NCBI GenBank assembly: GCA_946629065.1
Contig: CAMOXK010000009.1
Span: 1 to 48,486, forward strand
Reading direction: 5' to 3'
DNA from: an uncultured Clostridia bacterium
GTDB taxonomy: Bacteria; Bacillota; Clostridia; Oscillospirales; Oscillospiraceae
Length of the DNA: 48,486 nucleotides
Shown here: one piece after another, positions 22,425-30,026 of the stretch
How the letters are laid out: each line of letters begins with the position of its first letter
How positions within the stretch are numbered: position 1 is the first letter of the stretch
Notes under the pieces: model-generated
The model's database searches: none
The model's input: the letters and a program-made list of their open reading frames with translations, nothing else
What the model was told of the DNA's origin: nothing
Translations under genes and position numbers: made by a program

Positions 22425-23900
22425 TCAACCCCAGGGGTTCTCGGTGGGATAGGGCAGGCTCTTGGGCTGGTTATAGCCGATGTCCTGCACGCCCAGGAAC
22501 TTGAAGACCTCGAAGAGGGCCTTGCCGTGATGGCCGAAGGCCACAGCGCCGTGGTGGGGGAAGCGCTTCTGGATCAGCACATGGCGATAGAAGCGGCCCA
22601 TCTCATGGATGGCGAAGACGCCGATGCCGCCGAAGGAGGTGGTGGCCACGGGCAGGACCTCGCCCTCGGCGATGTAGGAGCGGAGCTTGCCTTCGCTGTC
22701 GCACTGGAGGCGGAAGAAGGTGATCTCACCGGGGGCGATGTCGCCCTCCAGGGTGCCGCGGGTGAAGTCGGGATCGGAACCGGCGGGCTCCAGCAGACGG
22801 TGCTGGATGAGCTGGTACTTCACGGCCCGGTCGGCGCACATCTTGCAGCTGGGGGTGTTGCCGCAGTGGAAGCCCATGAAGGTATCGGTGAGGGTGTAAT
22901 CGAACTTACCCTTGATCTGCTCTTCCCACATCTTGGCGGGAACGGAGTTGTTGATGTCCAGGATGGTCACCGCGTCACCGGAGACGCAGGCGCCGATGTA
23001 CTCGGAGAGGGCGCCGTAGATGTCCACTTCGCAGCTCACGGGGATACCCCGGGCGGCCAGACGGGAGTTCACAAAGCAGGGCTCAAAGCCGAACTGCTCC
23101 GGGAAGGCGGGCCAGCACTTGTCCGCAAAGGCCACATACTTGCGGGCGCCCTTGTGCTCCTCGGCCCAGTCCAGCAGGGTCAGCTCAAACTGCGCCATGC
23201 GCTCCAGCAGGTCGGGGAAGTACTTGCCCTCGCCCATCTCCTTGGCCATGTCCTCGCAGACGGCGGGGATGCGGGCGTCGCCCTTGTGGGCCTTGTAGGA
23301 AACCAGCAGGTCCAGCTCGCTGTTCTCCTCGATCTCCACGCCCAGCTCGTACAGGCCCTTGATGGGGGCATTGCAGGCAAAGAAGTCCTGGGGACGGGGA
23401 CCGAAGGTGATGATCTTCAGGTTCTGCACACCGATGACGGCACGGGCGATGGGATAAAACTCCTTGATCATCCGGCCGATGTCCTGGGCGGTGCCCACGG
23501 GATACTCGGGGATGTAGCCCTTGAGATGGCGCATGCCCAGGTTGTAGGAGCAGTTGAGCATGCCGCAGTAAGCGTCGCCGCGGCCGTTGATCAGGTCGCC
23601 GTCGCCCTCGGCGGCAGCCACGAACATGCAGGGGCCGTCAAAGTACTTGGCGATCAGGGTCTCGGGGGTCTCGGGGCCGAAGTTGCCCAGGAACACCACC
23701 AGGGCGTTGCAGCCGGCGGCCTTCACGTCCTCCACGGCCTTGAGCATGTCTTTCTCATTTTCCACGGTGACGGGGCACTCATAGATATTGCCGTTGCAGG
23801 TGCTGACGATGGCCTCTCTGCGGGCAACGGACAGGCCGATGGGGAAACAGTCGCGGGAAACGGCAACGATGCCGAGCTTGACTTCGGGAATGTTCTGCAT
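22425..23900 (-). CDS. L-fucose isomerase-fold sugar isomerase, probably for L-arabinose
   Basis: 491-residue protein of the FucI/AraA superfamily. An N-terminal domain reads KLGIVAVSRDCFPIGLSVAR, and candidate metal ligands are Glu291 and Asp293 (SCEVDIYGALSEY), Asp315 (ILDINNS) and His in MGFHCGNTP. It lies between xylulokinase and ribulokinase-like genes with araD last, so conversion of L-arabinose to L-ribulose is the best guess; FucI-like activity on other aldoses is possible. The reading to GIGVFAIHEMGRFYRHV and YPTENPWG appears intact. ATG at 23900 has AGAGGAGG upstream and is 18 bp from xylB. Confidence 0.78.
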   Translation of the reverse strand: MQNIPEVKLGIVAVSRDCFPIGLSVARREAIVSTCNGNIYECPVTVENEKDMLKAVEDVKAAGCNALVVFLGNFGPETPETLIAKYFDGPCMFVAAAEGDGDLINGRGDAYCGMLNCSYNLGMRHLKGYIPEYPVGTAQDIGRMIKEFYPIARAVIGVQNLKIITFGPRPQDFFACNAPIKGLYELGVEIEENSELDLLVSYKAHKGDARIPAVCEDMAKEMGEGKYFPDLLERMAQFELTLLDWAEEHKGARKYVAFADKCWPAFPEQFGFEPCFVNSRLAARGIPVSCEVDIYGALSEYIGACVSGDAVTILDINNSVPAKMWEEQIKGKFDYTLTDTFMGFHCGNTPSCKMCADRAVKYQLIQHRLLEPAGSDPDFTRGTLEGDIAPGEITFFRLQCDSEGKLRSYIAEGEVLPVATTSFGGIGVFAIHEMGRFYRHVLIQKRFPHHGAVAFGHHGKALFEVFKFLGVQDIGYNQPKSLPYPTENPWG

Positions 23901-23918
23901 TGTATGTTCCTCCTCTTT

Positions 23919-25397
23919 TTATTTCAGTTTCGGAAAAATGGATTTCAGCGTGGGATAAAGGAGCCGGAATTTCCGGTACTGCTCCTCATAGCGCGCGGCA
24001 AGCTCCTTTTCGGGCTCCACCGTGTCGGTGACGCGGACCAGGGCCTCGGCGCAGGCCTGCACTGTGGGATAGACGCCGCAGCCCACCATGGCCAGCATGG
24101 CTCCGCCGTAGCCCGGGCCCTCCTCGGTCTGGGGGATGTCCAGGGGCAGGTCCAGCACGTTTGCCAGAATCCTGCGCCACAGGGGACTTCTGGCCCCGCC
24201 GCCGCAGAGCTTGGAGCGCTCCGGCGTGACGCCGAGGCTCTTTGCCACTTCCAGACTGTCCCGGATGGCGAAGGCCACACCCTCCAGCACCGCCTGGACC
24301 AGGTCGGCGCGGGAGCTGTCCATGCTCATGCCAAGGAAGCAGGCTCTGGCGTCGGTGTCGTTGATGGGGCTGCGCTCGCCCATCAGATAGGGCAGGAAGA
24401 AGACCCGGTTGCGCCCCAGCTTATCAGGAGTTATGTCAACCTGTTCTCCGGCGTAGTCCGTGGTTTTCAGGATCTCCTCGCAGAGCCACTTGTTGCAGCT
24501 GGCGGCGGAGAGCATGCAGCCCATCAGGTGCCAGCCGCCGTCCGCGTGGGCGAAGGCGTGCAGGGCGTTGTTGGGGTCCACGCCGAAGCGTTTCGAGGAG
24601 ATGAAGAGGGTGCCGGAGGTGCCCAGGGAGATGTTGCAGCCCCCTTCGCCCACCACGCCGGTGCCCACGGCAGCGGCGGCATTGTCCCCGGCGCCGGCCA
24701 CCACCACGCAGTCCCGCGGCAGGCCGAGGGCTCCGGAGACGAAGCCCTGGATGGTCCCGATGACCTGGAAGCTCTCGAAGAGGCGGGGCATCTGGTCTTC
24801 CCGCAGGGAGCAGATCTCCAGCATTTCCTTCGACCAGCACTTGTGCTCCACGTCCAGCAGCAGCATGCCGCTGGCGTCGGAATAGTCGCAGGCGTGGACG
24901 CCGGTGAGGCGGTAGTTGATGTAGTCCTTGGGGAGCATGATCTTCGCGATGCGCTTGAAGTTCTCCGGCTCGTGCTTCTGCATCCAGAGGAGCTTCGGCG
25001 CGGTGAAGCCCGCGAAGGCGATGTTCCCCGTGAGAGCGGAGAGCTTTTCCTTGCCGATGACGGTGTTGAGATACTCCGTCTCCTCGGCGGTGCGCCCGTC
25101 GTTCCAGAGGATGGCGGGGCGGATCACCGCGTCCTTCTCATCCAGGGCCACCAGGCCGTGCATCTGGCCGCCCACACCGATACCCCGGATCTGGGACTTG
25201 TCCGTGTGCTCGGTAAGCTGCAGGATGCCGTGCTGGACGGCCTTCCACCAGTCTGCCGGGTTCTGCTCGGACCAACCGGGCTGGGGGAAAGAAAGGGGAT
25301 AGTCTTTTGTAACGCTGTTCAGGATCTTGCCGGTCTCGTCCACCAGCAGCAGTTTTACCGCCGATGTACCCAGATCGACGCCGATAAAGAGGCTCAT
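23919..25397 (-). CDS. xylB: Xylulokinase
   Basis: FGGY kinase that phosphorylates D-xylulose to D-xylulose-5-phosphate. The 492-residue protein matches XylB in length and motifs: GVDLGTSAVKLLLVD near residue 5, PGWSEQNPADWW near 42, GIGVGGQMHGLVALD near 75, ILWNDGRT near 100 and a late LCGGGARSPLWRRILANV. The start at 25397 is chosen because ATGGAGGTGACC just before it is a ribosome site; the ATG at 25412 overlaps that site. First gene of the pentose operon with a strong promoter. No xylose isomerase gene (xylA) is in the window. Confidence 0.93.
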   Translation of the reverse strand: MSLFIGVDLGTSAVKLLLVDETGKILNSVTKDYPLSFPQPGWSEQNPADWWKAVQHGILQLTEHTDKSQIRGIGVGGQMHGLVALDEKDAVIRPAILWNDGRTAEETEYLNTVIGKEKLSALTGNIAFAGFTAPKLLWMQKHEPENFKRIAKIMLPKDYINYRLTGVHACDYSDASGMLLLDVEHKCWSKEMLEICSLREDQMPRLFESFQVIGTIQGFVSGALGLPRDCVVVAGAGDNAAAAVGTGVVGEGGCNISLGTSGTLFISSKRFGVDPNNALHAFAHADGGWHLMGCMLSAASCNKWLCEEILKTTDYAGEQVDITPDKLGRNRVFFLPYLMGERSPINDTDARACFLGMSMDSSRADLVQAVLEGVAFAIRDSLEVAKSLGVTPERSKLCGGGARSPLWRRILANVLDLPLDIPQTEEGPGYGGAMLAMVGCGVYPTVQACAEALVRVTDTVEPEKELAARYEEQYRKFRLLYPTLKSIFPKLK

Positions 25398-25426
25398 GCC
25401 GGTCACCTCCATGTTAATTTGATTTT

Positions 25427-25455
25427 ATTATACTTTCCGTTCCACAGAAACTCAA
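25427..25455 (-). promoter_or_regulatory. Sigma-A promoter of the pentose operon
   Basis: Minus-strand TTGAGT (25450-25455) and a perfect TATAAT (25427-25432) with a 17-bp spacer, about 30 bp before the xylB start. Confidence 0.78.
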
Positions 25456-25818
25456 TGACTTTTCGCGCCTTTTTATTAGACAATCTTGACCTTTGCCGCG
25501 ACTTCGGCAGCTTGCACATTTTCTTGCGCCCCCTTTTGTGCGAAACAGCAAAAGTCCTTGACCGCACAAGGGTGTGCTGCAAAACACGAAGGAGCGCGCA
25601 AGCCCCAGGTCATAACGTAGGGGAGGGCCTTGTGCCCTCCCGGCGGAACCTGGCTATATTGTGGGAAAAGGTTCGGCGAATTCGTACAAGCTGCGAATTC
25701 GCCGAACCTTTTCTTGCATCCAGGCTTCCTGCTGCCGGGAGGGACCCCTATCGGCCTTCGGCCACTTCCCCCGGAGGGGGAAGCAAGCCTCCCCTGCGGT
25801 GCTGACCGGGCTATGCGT
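25456..25818. repeat. Gene-free gap with palindromic repeats
   Basis: No convincing gene. It contains a GGGAGGGC/GCCCTCCC hairpin at 25621-25641, a 19-bp perfect stem at 25666-25712 (arms AAAAGGTTCGGCGAATTCG and its complement) and a CTTCCCCC/GGGGGAAG hairpin near 25755-25773. The 37-bp core at 25670-25706 matches 1982-2018 in inverted orientation at 33 of 37 positions, so this is a dispersed repeat family. Confidence 0.65.
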
Positions 25819-26745
25819 TTATTTTGCAGCGAGCCCTTCAAGCAGTTCCAGGCTTTGCTCTCTTGTGTAAAAACGCTCCAGGGAGTGGAGGTTATGGCGC
25901 AGGGTCTCGTCCACGGGGTGGCTCTGGCGGCTGTACTCCTCCGGGGTCATGCCGCTCTGTTTTTTGAAGGCGGCGGAAAAATAGCGGTAGTCCGAAAAGC
26001 CGGATTCCTCGCAGATATCCAGCATCCGCATGCCCCCGCCCGCCATGAGCTTGCAGGCGCTGTGAAAGCGAACAGCGTTCACATAGTCCTGAAAGGTCTG
26101 GTTCAGGGAGGCTTTCAGGAAGCGGGAGAGATAGCTTACCGAGCAGCCCTCGGCCTCGGCAAAATCCGCAAGGCGGATCTTCTGGGTGTAGTTTTCGTCC
26201 ACGAAGCGGATGAAACGGGTAAGGCGGGCGTTGCGTTTGTTGATGTTGGACTGCTCCTCCACGCTCATGCTGTGGCAGGGCAGCAGCGAAAGGATCTCCC
26301 GAAAGAGCAGGGCTCCCTCTCCCGCGCACTGCAGTTCAAAGAAGGGTGGCCGCTCCAGATAGCAGCGCAGGATCTCCGTCAGCGTTCGGCGGATACGCCG
26401 GCAGCGCTCCTCCCCGCAGGCGCCGTTCAGAGCATAGCTCTCGGTGGTGATGCGGCCAAAGCCCGGATAGACCTTTTCGAAAATCTGGGGCGAGAGCTGA
26501 AAGCACAGGAAGGTGGCGCTCTCCCCCACGCAGCGGAATTCATGGAGCCTGCCCGGAGAAAAGAGGAACAGGTCCCCCTCCTCCGCCACGGCCCCCTCCG
26601 GTCCCAATTGGACCGCGAGCCGTCCTCGGGTGATCCAGATCAGCTCCCACTCCTGATGGAAATGGGGCGTGCGATAGTCCACGGTGTCGAAAAAAATGCT
26701 GATCCCGTCGATCTGCCGGTGCCGTATGATCTCCAGTTCTTCCAT
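25819..26745 (-). CDS. AraC-family transcriptional regulator
   Basis: 308-residue regulator. A cupin-type sensor occupies the first 120 residues (HFHQEWELIWITRGRLAVQL near 27, then EEGDLFLFSPGRLHEF). The C-terminal part has two helix-turn-helix units (IRLADFAEAEGCSVSYLSRF and RMLDICEESGFSDYRYFSAA) and the usual KKQSGMTPEEYS. A further 30 residues follow the DNA-binding domain. ATG at 26745 has AAAGGGGGGAG upstream; a much longer reading runs through the neighbouring terminator and is rejected. It lies between the glycoside hydrolase operon and the pentose operon, so either could be its target. Confidence 0.87.
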   Translation of the reverse strand: MEELEIIRHRQIDGISIFFDTVDYRTPHFHQEWELIWITRGRLAVQLGPEGAVAEEGDLFLFSPGRLHEFRCVGESATFLCFQLSPQIFEKVYPGFGRITTESYALNGACGEERCRRIRRTLTEILRCYLERPPFFELQCAGEGALLFREILSLLPCHSMSVEEQSNINKRNARLTRFIRFVDENYTQKIRLADFAEAEGCSVSYLSRFLKASLNQTFQDYVNAVRFHSACKLMAGGGMRMLDICEESGFSDYRYFSAAFKKQSGMTPEEYSRQSHPVDETLRHNLHSLERFYTREQSLELLEGLAAK

Positions 26746-26766
26746 GCTTCTCCCCCCCTTTGCTGC

Positions 26767-26795
26767 ATTGTAGCAGTTTCGAGGGAAAATGGGAA
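26767..26795 (-). promoter_or_regulatory. Possible promoter of the AraC regulator gene
   Basis: Minus-strand TTCCCA (26790-26795) and TACAAT (26767-26772), 17-bp spacer, about 20 bp before the start codon. The -10 lies within a small dyad CTGC-N6-GCAG that could serve in autoregulation. Confidence 0.45.
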
Positions 26796-26810
26796 GCCCT
26801 CGGCTATGCC

Positions 26811-26857
26811 AAAAAGCATCCGTTTCCCGGAAATGCGCCGGGACACGGATGCTTTTC
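26811..26857 (-). terminator. Terminator of the glycoside hydrolase operon
   Basis: Outer stem AAAAGCATCCGT/ACGGATGCTTTT and inner stem TCCCGG/CCGGGA around a short loop; on the minus strand it ends in TTTTT. It lies about 65 bp after the GH1 stop codon and before the AraC promoter. Confidence 0.88.
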
Positions 26858-26923
26858 GTTGTTATTCGTAGGTGAAGAACTGCCCGTGCATCACCGCGGG
26901 CTTTTCCGCTTCTGTTGTCCCCG

Positions 26924-28210
26924 TCAGACCGCGTTGCAGCTGCCCAGGAAAGCAAGGCTCTCCTTGGGATGGCGCTCCAGCGTGCTGCGGTCCACGGCGA
27001 TAAGGCCAAAGGTCATGGCAAAGCCCTTTTGCCACTCGAAGTTGTCCATCAGGCTCCAGTAGCAGTAGCCCTTGACGGGGATGCCGTCAGCAAGGCAGTT
27101 TTCCACGCCCTGCAGGGCCCTGCGGATGAACTCCACCCGGCGGCTGTCGTCCGAAACGGCCACGCCGTTTTCCGTCACGATCAAATCACCCTTGAAATCC
27201 TCGTGCACCTTGCGGAGAACATGCTCCAGCGCTTCGGGATAAAACTCATAGTCCATCTGGGTCAGCTCCGCACCCTCGGGGCAGGGCAGCTGCCCCTGGG
27301 GGCCGTATTGGGTCCGGGTGTAGTTCTGCACGCCCAGAAAATCGTCGTCCTTGATATAGGGCAGATAGTGCCGGAATTCCTCGTCCCAGGCCTCTTCCGC
27401 AAAGCGCTCGCCGCCGGGCAGCGCCTGCAGATCGTGCATGGAGAGGGTGATGCCCACCCGGATGTTCGGGTACAAGGCCTTGATGGCCGCTTTCGCCGCC
27501 TGGTGGGCGCGGAAGACGAGCTTGTCTCCCTCTGGGGTGCGGGAAGAGACGAAGATCTGGGGCTGGGGCGTACCGAAGACCTGGGCGTTCTCCATGGCGG
27601 CAAACTTCATGTTCTCCATCATCTTCTCGAAGTTCATGCCCACCTGCACGGTGCCCTCGGCGCTCTTGGCCTTTTGTGCCGCCTGCTGCGCCATAAGCCG
27701 GAAGCGCTTGGAGATGGCAGCCAGCTGCAGGCCCATATTGGCCTCGTTGATGGTGCAGATATAGTTGAGTTCGCTGCCCAGCTTTTCGGTAACATATGTC
27801 GCATAGCGGCGGAAATCCTCTACGGTGCTCTCGGCCTCCCAGCCGCCCTTGCGAATGAGCCAGAGGGGGCTGGTGAAGTGCAGCAGGGTCACGATGGGTT
27901 CCACACCCTTTTCCTTGCAGCAGGCAATGACCTTGCGGTAATGCTCGATCTCGCCCTCGTCAAACTTGCCCTCCTCCGGCTCGATGCGGGCCCACTCGAT
28001 GGAGAAGCGGTAGGCGTTCAGCCCCGCCTCTGCCAACAATCGGATATCCTCCTCATAGCGGTTATAGTGGTCACAGGCCAGGCCGCTGGGTTCGGCAAAG
28101 CTTGTATGGGGCAGCTGCTCCTGAGCCCAGTAATCGCTGTGGATGTTGTTGCCCTCCACCTGATGGGCCGCGGTGGCAGCGCCGATGAAAAATCCCTTGG
28201 GAAATGCCAT
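26924..28210 (-). CDS. GH1 beta-glucosidase/6-phospho-beta-glucosidase family enzyme
   Basis: 428-residue retaining glycoside hydrolase of family 1, without signal peptide, so cytoplasmic. The general acid/base is Glu156 in CTINEAN (Asn-Glu-Ala rather than the common Asn-Glu-Pro). The nucleophile is Glu347 in IVTENG. The start PKGFFIGAATAAHQVEG and the late GYCYWSLMDNFEWQKGF are family hallmarks. The length is slightly short for the family, and a phospho-sugar binding loop is not obvious, so unphosphorylated beta-glucosides are favoured. ATG at 28210 has GAGGAGGAG upstream. Last gene of the operon before the terminator. Confidence 0.92.
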   Translation of the reverse strand: MAFPKGFFIGAATAAHQVEGNNIHSDYWAQEQLPHTSFAEPSGLACDHYNRYEEDIRLLAEAGLNAYRFSIEWARIEPEEGKFDEGEIEHYRKVIACCKEKGVEPIVTLLHFTSPLWLIRKGGWEAESTVEDFRRYATYVTEKLGSELNYICTINEANMGLQLAAISKRFRLMAQQAAQKAKSAEGTVQVGMNFEKMMENMKFAAMENAQVFGTPQPQIFVSSRTPEGDKLVFRAHQAAKAAIKALYPNIRVGITLSMHDLQALPGGERFAEEAWDEEFRHYLPYIKDDDFLGVQNYTRTQYGPQGQLPCPEGAELTQMDYEFYPEALEHVLRKVHEDFKGDLIVTENGVAVSDDSRRVEFIRRALQGVENCLADGIPVKGYCYWSLMDNFEWQKGFAMTFGLIAVDRSTLERHPKESLAFLGSCNAV

Positions 28211-28223
28211 TTCTCTCTCCTCC

Positions 28224-30026
28224 TCAGTTCAGCTTGACGCAGCTGCCTTCCGTGATGCCGTTTTCGTTGAAGGCGTCCACCCGGACGAAGTAGCTTCTGC
28301 CCTTCACCAGGGCGCCCACCCGGGTCTCGCCGGGGGCAAAGACCATGTAGCTGTGATAGAGCTTCTCCGGGCTGCTGCCAAAGAGGATGTTATAGCCCAG
28401 GGTGTTCTCCTGGGGCGCGATGTCCACCAGCATGTCCAGGTCGCCCTGGCGCCTTGCGGTGAAGGACGGCGCCGCGGGCTTTTCGCCATCGCCCAGGCCG
28501 AAGACCCGCAGGCCGGAAACACAGGGATTCTGCTCATAGGGGACCGCCATATTGCCGAGGCGCAGGAAACGGGCCGCGAAGCCCTCCTCCCGAACGATGA
28601 GATCGTGGCTCAGGTCGGTTTCGGCATGGGACTTGTCCTCGATGACAAACCAGGCCTCCCCGTCCAGGGAGCCCTCCAGCTTCCATTGGGTCACGTGCTC
28701 GGCTTCCTCAATATAGCGGGCCTGGGAGCCGGGGCGGATCTCACCGGGGCAGGGGATGTCCAGCTTGTCGTCGGCAAAGTTCACCTGCACGGCGTGGACG
28801 GTAAAGGCCTTGCCCAGGTCCAGGCAGAGCCATTCCTCCCGGCTGTTGGAGGCGGCGCGCCACCAGGTCTGCACGTTCTCCTCCGCTGCCTTTTCCGGCT
28901 CATGCCCGGGGACGAAGGAGGAGGCGGAGACCGCCTTGCCCACGCTCAGCAGCATCCAGGCGGGGTCACGCCAGGGGTCCTGACGGAAGCCGGAGAGGCT
29001 CATGGGCCAGTCGCCGTAGCGCTGGTTGCAGTAGAGCTCCCCGTCCGCGTCAAAGCCTGCGGGGAAGAGGCCCACCCGGCGCTCAAAGTCGTGGTTCACG
29101 GAGATGCGCATGGTGGCGGTGTGCCACCAGTTGCCCTGCTCGTCCTGCATGGTGGAGCCGTGGCCCGCACCGGGCAGGAAGCCGCCGGGCTTGTAGGAAT
29201 AGGGGCTGTTTTCCGCAAGGCGGAAGGGCCCCAGGGGGCTTTCGCCCACATAGACGCCGTCGGAATAGCAGTTGAACTGGGTGCCGGGGGCCGCGTACTG
29301 CAGGTAGTATTTGCCGCAGTGCTTGTCCATCCAGGCGCCCTCGATGTAAGGCTTGTTGGAGAACATGCCCCGGATCAGGGGCTTCACCGCCTCGGGCACC
29401 ATGCTCTCGGGGATGCCCTGAGCCTCATGGAAGGCCTTGTACTTGGCGTCGATCTCCGCTTCGCTGGCGGGGAGCAGGCTGTTATTCTCGCCGAAGCGCT
29501 CATAGCCGATCTCGCAGGGGTGCCCCTCCACCAGAGCCTTGGGCTCGGTCTTAGGCAGCATGGTATCCGGATCCAGCTCCACGCCGTAAATGGGGGTGAT
29601 GTTGGAGCAGCCCCAGTAGAAGTATACCCGGCCGTCGTCGTCCCGGAAGAGGTTGGGGTCCCAGTAGGGGAAGGTCCCCTCGATCTTCTCATAGGGTCCG
29701 TTCAGGATGTCTTTGGTGCGCCAGCGGTCGCAGTTGTGGTCCCGGTTGGAGGCGCAGAAATACACCCAGTCCCCCAGCACCCGCACGTCGGGAGCGTAGT
29801 CATAGAGGGGCAGGGAGTCCGGAAGTCTATGGTTCTCCCAGTTCACCAGATCGTCGGAGACCCAGACGCCCAGAGTCATGGAGGCGAAGATATAGTAGCG
29901 GCCCTGGAAACAGATCATGGAGGGGTCCGCCGCCTCCCGGCAGATCTGCAGCCTGCCGTGCTGCCGCGGGTCGGCGTTGAACTGATAACGGTAGTTGACC
30001 TTCAGCGGATTACAGTAGTATTGCAT
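28224..30026 (-). CDS. GH43-like glycoside hydrolase with C-terminal binding and Fn3-like domains
   Basis: 600-residue protein. The N-terminal five-bladed propeller matches family 43, with Asp34 (AADPSMICFQGRYYIF), Asp123 (YWDPNLFRDD) and Glu229 (PYIEGAWM) as the catalytic trio. After about residue 350 comes a discoidin/carbohydrate-binding-like stretch (AASNSREEWLCLDLGKAFTV and FAARFLRLGNM), then a fibronectin-III-like end from about residue 510. Likely beta-xylosidase or alpha-L-arabinofuranosidase; which one cannot be read. No signal peptide. ATG at 30026 has GGGGAGGT upstream and lies 17 bp inside the end of the GH78 gene. Confidence 0.88.
   Translation of the reverse strand: MQYYCNPLKVNYRYQFNADPRQHGRLQICREAADPSMICFQGRYYIFASMTLGVWVSDDLVNWENHRLPDSLPLYDYAPDVRVLGDWVYFCASNRDHNCDRWRTKDILNGPYEKIEGTFPYWDPNLFRDDDGRVYFYWGCSNITPIYGVELDPDTMLPKTEPKALVEGHPCEIGYERFGENNSLLPASEAEIDAKYKAFHEAQGIPESMVPEAVKPLIRGMFSNKPYIEGAWMDKHCGKYYLQYAAPGTQFNCYSDGVYVGESPLGPFRLAENSPYSYKPGGFLPGAGHGSTMQDEQGNWWHTATMRISVNHDFERRVGLFPAGFDADGELYCNQRYGDWPMSLSGFRQDPWRDPAWMLLSVGKAVSASSFVPGHEPEKAAEENVQTWWRAASNSREEWLCLDLGKAFTVHAVQVNFADDKLDIPCPGEIRPGSQARYIEEAEHVTQWKLEGSLDGEAWFVIEDKSHAETDLSHDLIVREEGFAARFLRLGNMAVPYEQNPCVSGLRVFGLGDGEKPAAPSFTARRQGDLDMLVDIAPQENTLGYNILFGSSPEKLYHSYMVFAPGETRVGALVKGRSYFVRVDAFNENGITEGSCVKLN

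Noticed and set aside
21465-25805. 1446-codon open frame on the plus strand
   Set aside because: Antisense to the kinase, isomerase and xylB genes; no domain signal and shadow-like composition.
25476-25841. 121-codon minus-strand frame in the gap before the AraC gene
   Set aside because: It is made of repeat hairpins, has no ribosome site, and overlaps the AraC coding end.
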